Origin: Cyclospora cayetanensis | Lineage: Eukaryota; Apicomplexa; Conoidasida; Eucoccidiorida; Eimeriidae | Length of the DNA stretch: 64,000 bases | NCBI RefSeq assembly: GCF_002999335.1 | Contig: NW_020312447.1 | Span: 62,001-126,000, forward strand | Direction of reading: 5' to 3' | Part shown: positions 61,367 to 64,000 of the stretch, piece by piece | How the letters are laid out: each line of letters starts with the position of its first letter | How positions within the stretch are numbered: position 1 is the stretch's first letter | Program-made: the position numbers and the translations under genes | Notes under the pieces: model-generated | The model's database searches: none | What the model was told of the DNA's origin: nothing | The model's input: only the letters and a program-made list of their open reading frames with translations

Positions 61367-64000
61367 CTACTGTTGTAGCAGCTGCGGAAGAGGCTGGGAA
61401 GTGCCCCTCTCAGCCATTCGCGCTGCATACCTCGCCCTGCTGTTACGAATCATTTGTTGATATTGCTCCCTCAGCGACCCTTGGGTCGATGCTCTTGGCT
61501 GTTCTCTAGCGAGGCCAGTGGGGTGGCTTCCGTCCACAGCCATGCTCTCCTGGAAGGCTTCCGCATGATCAGTGCCGTTAGTGTTCCCCCCTGTAGGCGT
61601 CAGCCATTCAACGCGTACAGAAAAAGCACTATACTGGGGTAGTTGCTCCTGCAGCTTCTCTGCAGCAGCTGTGGCTGCTGCAGCTGCAGCTGGATCCGAG
61701 CGCAACTTGTTGAGCCTCTTTAGATCCTTACAGAGGGGGTGTCGAACCCAAAACGAAACAGGAGGGCAAATAGCTGCCTGTGCTGCCCTTGCTGCTGCTG
61801 TGCCTGCGGCTGCTGTCTGATTCTGGAGGGTTGCAGCAAAGGCCTCGGACAGGTCAAGCAGCTGTGTCTCTCCGTCTTCGTCTGTGAGCGTTGCTGCTGC
61901 GGCGTATGCTGCAGCCGCAGCTGACAAGGGCTCGAAGCAAGACCAAAGCAGCGGCTGTTCTGCTGATGCTGTACATTCTGCTGCTGAGGGGCCTCGCACG
62001 GGGGGCAGCGCGAAAGCTGGGCTGCACGGCGGGAGGCCGGTGAGCGGTTCCGTGTGCGAGATGAAGCGTCGTAGGGCCTGCACAAAGAAACACACAACCC
62101 CTGCCTCTATTGAGAAAAAGCAGCAACGGCAGTTGCCTGTGCAAGGCTGCACGTTATTCGGTGCTACGCACTCTAGGCGTGCCACCTAAAAGCGCATAAT
62201 ACGGAACCCCACAGAAACGCCGACGAAGGAAGCAGGCAGGGCTGGCATGGACACATTAGCCCCAAAAAAGCCTCCCAAAGCTCCTCCGGAGCGCCTAAAG
62301 CGAAGGCACCACGAGTTATGCTGCGACAGCAGTGAAGGCCTTCAAAGACCGCAAGGCTACCTTGTACAACGGGGTGTTTTCTCTTTCCTCCAGCGGTTGC
62401 ACGGCGTCAAACTCCGTGGCGCTTTCCACGACCTCCACATTCTTCTCTATGCGCTCGAAGTCGGGATGCATCAGGTCCCACACTCTGCGCCTCTTCGGCT
62501 GCAAAAGCAGCAAGAGCCCCTGTCTCTTCTCGAGGGCCACCAACGTACTGCTGCTCGTGCTGCTGCTGGTCACGTCGCCGCTCCCAGCAGCGAATGCAGC
62601 AAACGCAGCCGTGTAGACACCTGCGGGGAGGCCACAGCTGCTACGAGGCCCCCACTGCATCTGCTTGAAAGGCTGCAGTTTGCTAGTTTCCAGAGAAAGG
62701 ACGATGGCGTCAATCGCGTTAGGTGCAGCCACGTCTATCATATACAGCCCAGTCGTGCTGCCACGGTCCGCCGAAACTGCCGCAACAGACGGCTGCTCTG
62801 TGCTGCTACTGCTGCTGAAGCAGCAAGCGGTATACTTTTCCCGCTGCACGCGGTCTTGCTGGACAAATTGCAACGTGAGCTGCAGCGGATAAGAGGCTTC
62901 TTCTGCTTCGCAACTCTCCTCCGTTGCCTCCCCGCTATCCTTCTCGGCTGCACTTTCTGAGCCGTCTGGTGCTTCTTCCAGCGATACAACTGCTTCCGAC
63001 AATACCGGAAGGTCGCAGGCATCTCGCGGACAGGATCTGCGCTTTCTGCCGCCCTCGCCGTCTTCCCGAGAAGCCTCAATCTGCTGCTCACCCTCTTGAA
63101 ACTGTGACTGTCCGCTGCCTGCGTCCTGCAGCGGCTCCCTACCCGCACCATCCTGCCGAGGCCTCTTCCTCGCCTCGTGCGTGTCACTGGCGCTCTCTGA
63201 GCTTCCCAGTGAGCTAACCGCTTCTGCTCCTGCAGTGGCTTCGGTTTCTTTCGTTTGTTGACAAGCGTCTTGAGCAGTTTCCGTTGCAGGCGTTGCTGCC
63301 CCGTTTTGAATTTCGGTCGTGCTAGTGTCTTCTGCGTGTGCTGCTGCTGCTGCTTCTTCGTCTCCCTGGTTTCTGCTTGCTGTCTCGCTTTCTGTCGATG
63401 AGGATTCGGAAGTAGTGCGTGCTGCTCCTGTGGGGGAGATGCGGACGGCAATGATCCTGTCAAGTGATCTGAGCAACAGCATGCCTCCATCTGGCCGTGC
63501 CTTCACCTCCAGCGGCCCTGCTGCCACACCAAACTGTGCGAATGCTACGATCTCTGCAGGCAGCTGCGGCGCCTCGTGCTGGCCTAGCCGCAGGAGCCAC
63601 AGCATGCCGGTTGGCGAGCACACTGCCACAAGTTCCTCGACCTTTTCCTGCTGGTAGTAGTGGCGACAAGGCTGCTGGATAGAGAGGAGCTGCAGTCTCA
63701 GCTGGCTCAGCGGGCGGCGGAAGAAGCTGCAAAAGGGAAAGTTGCTGCTGCGGCCTGACACGGACCACCTGTCGCTGCCGGCGCAGCTGCTGCTGTGGCT
63801 CCTGCGTGGCGGCAACAGCTCGCCGCAGCAGCACCACAGGGTGTCTGCGCTGCAGCAGCAGCAGGACGGAGGCAGCAGGGAGAGAGACGACAGAGCAAAG
63901 GCTGCGGGGAGAGCGGGATCGTGCAGCACAGGGCGCTGCTGGTGCTGGAGGTGGTTCCGCAGCAGCTGCTGCTGCAGATATTGCAAGAGCAGCTGCTGCG
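61367..64000 (-). CDS. RbBP5/Swd1-like COMPASS WD40 subunit, N-terminus off window
   Basis: Exon 64000-62361 and exon 62077-61367 (stop) join in phase 0 through the intron 62360-62078. Similarity to RbBP5, the WD40 subunit of SET1/MLL H3K4 methyltransferase complexes, is clear in three places: RSLDRIIAVRI (like ADRIIRVYDGREI), LQFVQQDRVQREKYTACCFS (like the LQDLVNRTPWKKCCFS segment), and WDLMHPDFERIEKNVEVVES with ATEFDAV after it (62480-62361), the hinge after the propeller. Between the first two lies an insertion of about 200 residues, acidic, Ser/Ala/Gln-rich, with basic KRPR and RKRR clusters. The C-terminal exon is Ala-rich and ends GTSQPLPQLLQQ. The first propeller blades lie beyond 64000. 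A GTATGC donor near 61428 could lead to further 3' exons. Confidence 0.75.

Noticed and set aside
62738..63490. Minus-strand 250-residue ORF in another frame of the RbBP5-like exon
   Set aside because: It is Gln/Arg-rich shadow reading; the RbBP5 motifs lie in the overlapping frame.
1..64000. Reassigned stop codons (TAA or TAG read as an amino acid)
   Set aside because: Well-supported genes end at TAA (31891-31893), TAG (15772-15774) and TGA (57500-57502), and the frames flanking the odd stops have simpler explanations.
1..64000. CRISPR arrays, tRNA or rRNA genes, insertion sequences
   Set aside because: No spaced direct repeats, cloverleaf-like sequences, rRNA blocks or transposase motifs were recognised on either strand.

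Overview
The window looks like nuclear DNA of a coccidian apicomplexan, most likely an Eimeriidae member (Eimeria or Cyclospora type). Four things point there. Genes are broken into many short exons with GT-AG introns. There is a pantothenate synthetase (PanC) gene, an enzyme coccidians keep and Plasmodium lacks. There is an SF-assemblin gene. CAG/CTG-type tracts encode runs of Ala, Gln, Leu and Ser. No rRNA, tRNA, CRISPR array, bacterial operon or intact transposon was seen. Splice models were made by hand by matching donor/acceptor phases, so exon edges are proposals.

Layout. At 0-7.5 kb (+) lies the 3' part of a long coiled-coil protein gene, 14 visible exons whose phases all agree. At 7.5-13.8 kb no gene could be assigned. 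At 13.85-15.77 kb (+) is an SF-assemblin, the fibre protein that ties the centrosome to the daughter apical complex. At 18.2-31.9 kb (+) is a roughly 2,450-residue coiled-coil protein with a Ser-rich C-terminal half and an IQ motif. At 32.5-34.1 kb (+) is an unresolved hypothetical gene, and at 34.2-38.5 kb (+) a multi-spanning membrane protein of unknown family. The 38.5-44.5 kb stretch is gene-poor. At 44.5-47.5 kb (+) is a hypothetical coiled-coil protein. At 49.5-52.7 kb (+) is PanC, whose reading frame can be spliced into a GNAT acetyltransferase-like domain.

From about 53 kb the DNA is visibly richer in G+C and triplet tracts, genes are closer together and both strands are used: an ALYREF-like mRNA export factor (-), a possible small MGC-starting protein (+), an ARL3-like GTPase with a long tail (+), an ANP32-like acidic leucine-rich protein (-), and the 3' part of an RbBP5/Swd1-like subunit of the SET1/COMPASS histone methyltransferase complex (-, running off the window).

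Functionally, the left half is dominated by filament and coiled-coil proteins, and the right end by nuclear functions (chromatin, mRNA export). PanC supplies pantothenate for coenzyme A. Nothing shows co-regulation of these genes, and no regulatory elements beyond splice sites could be supported.
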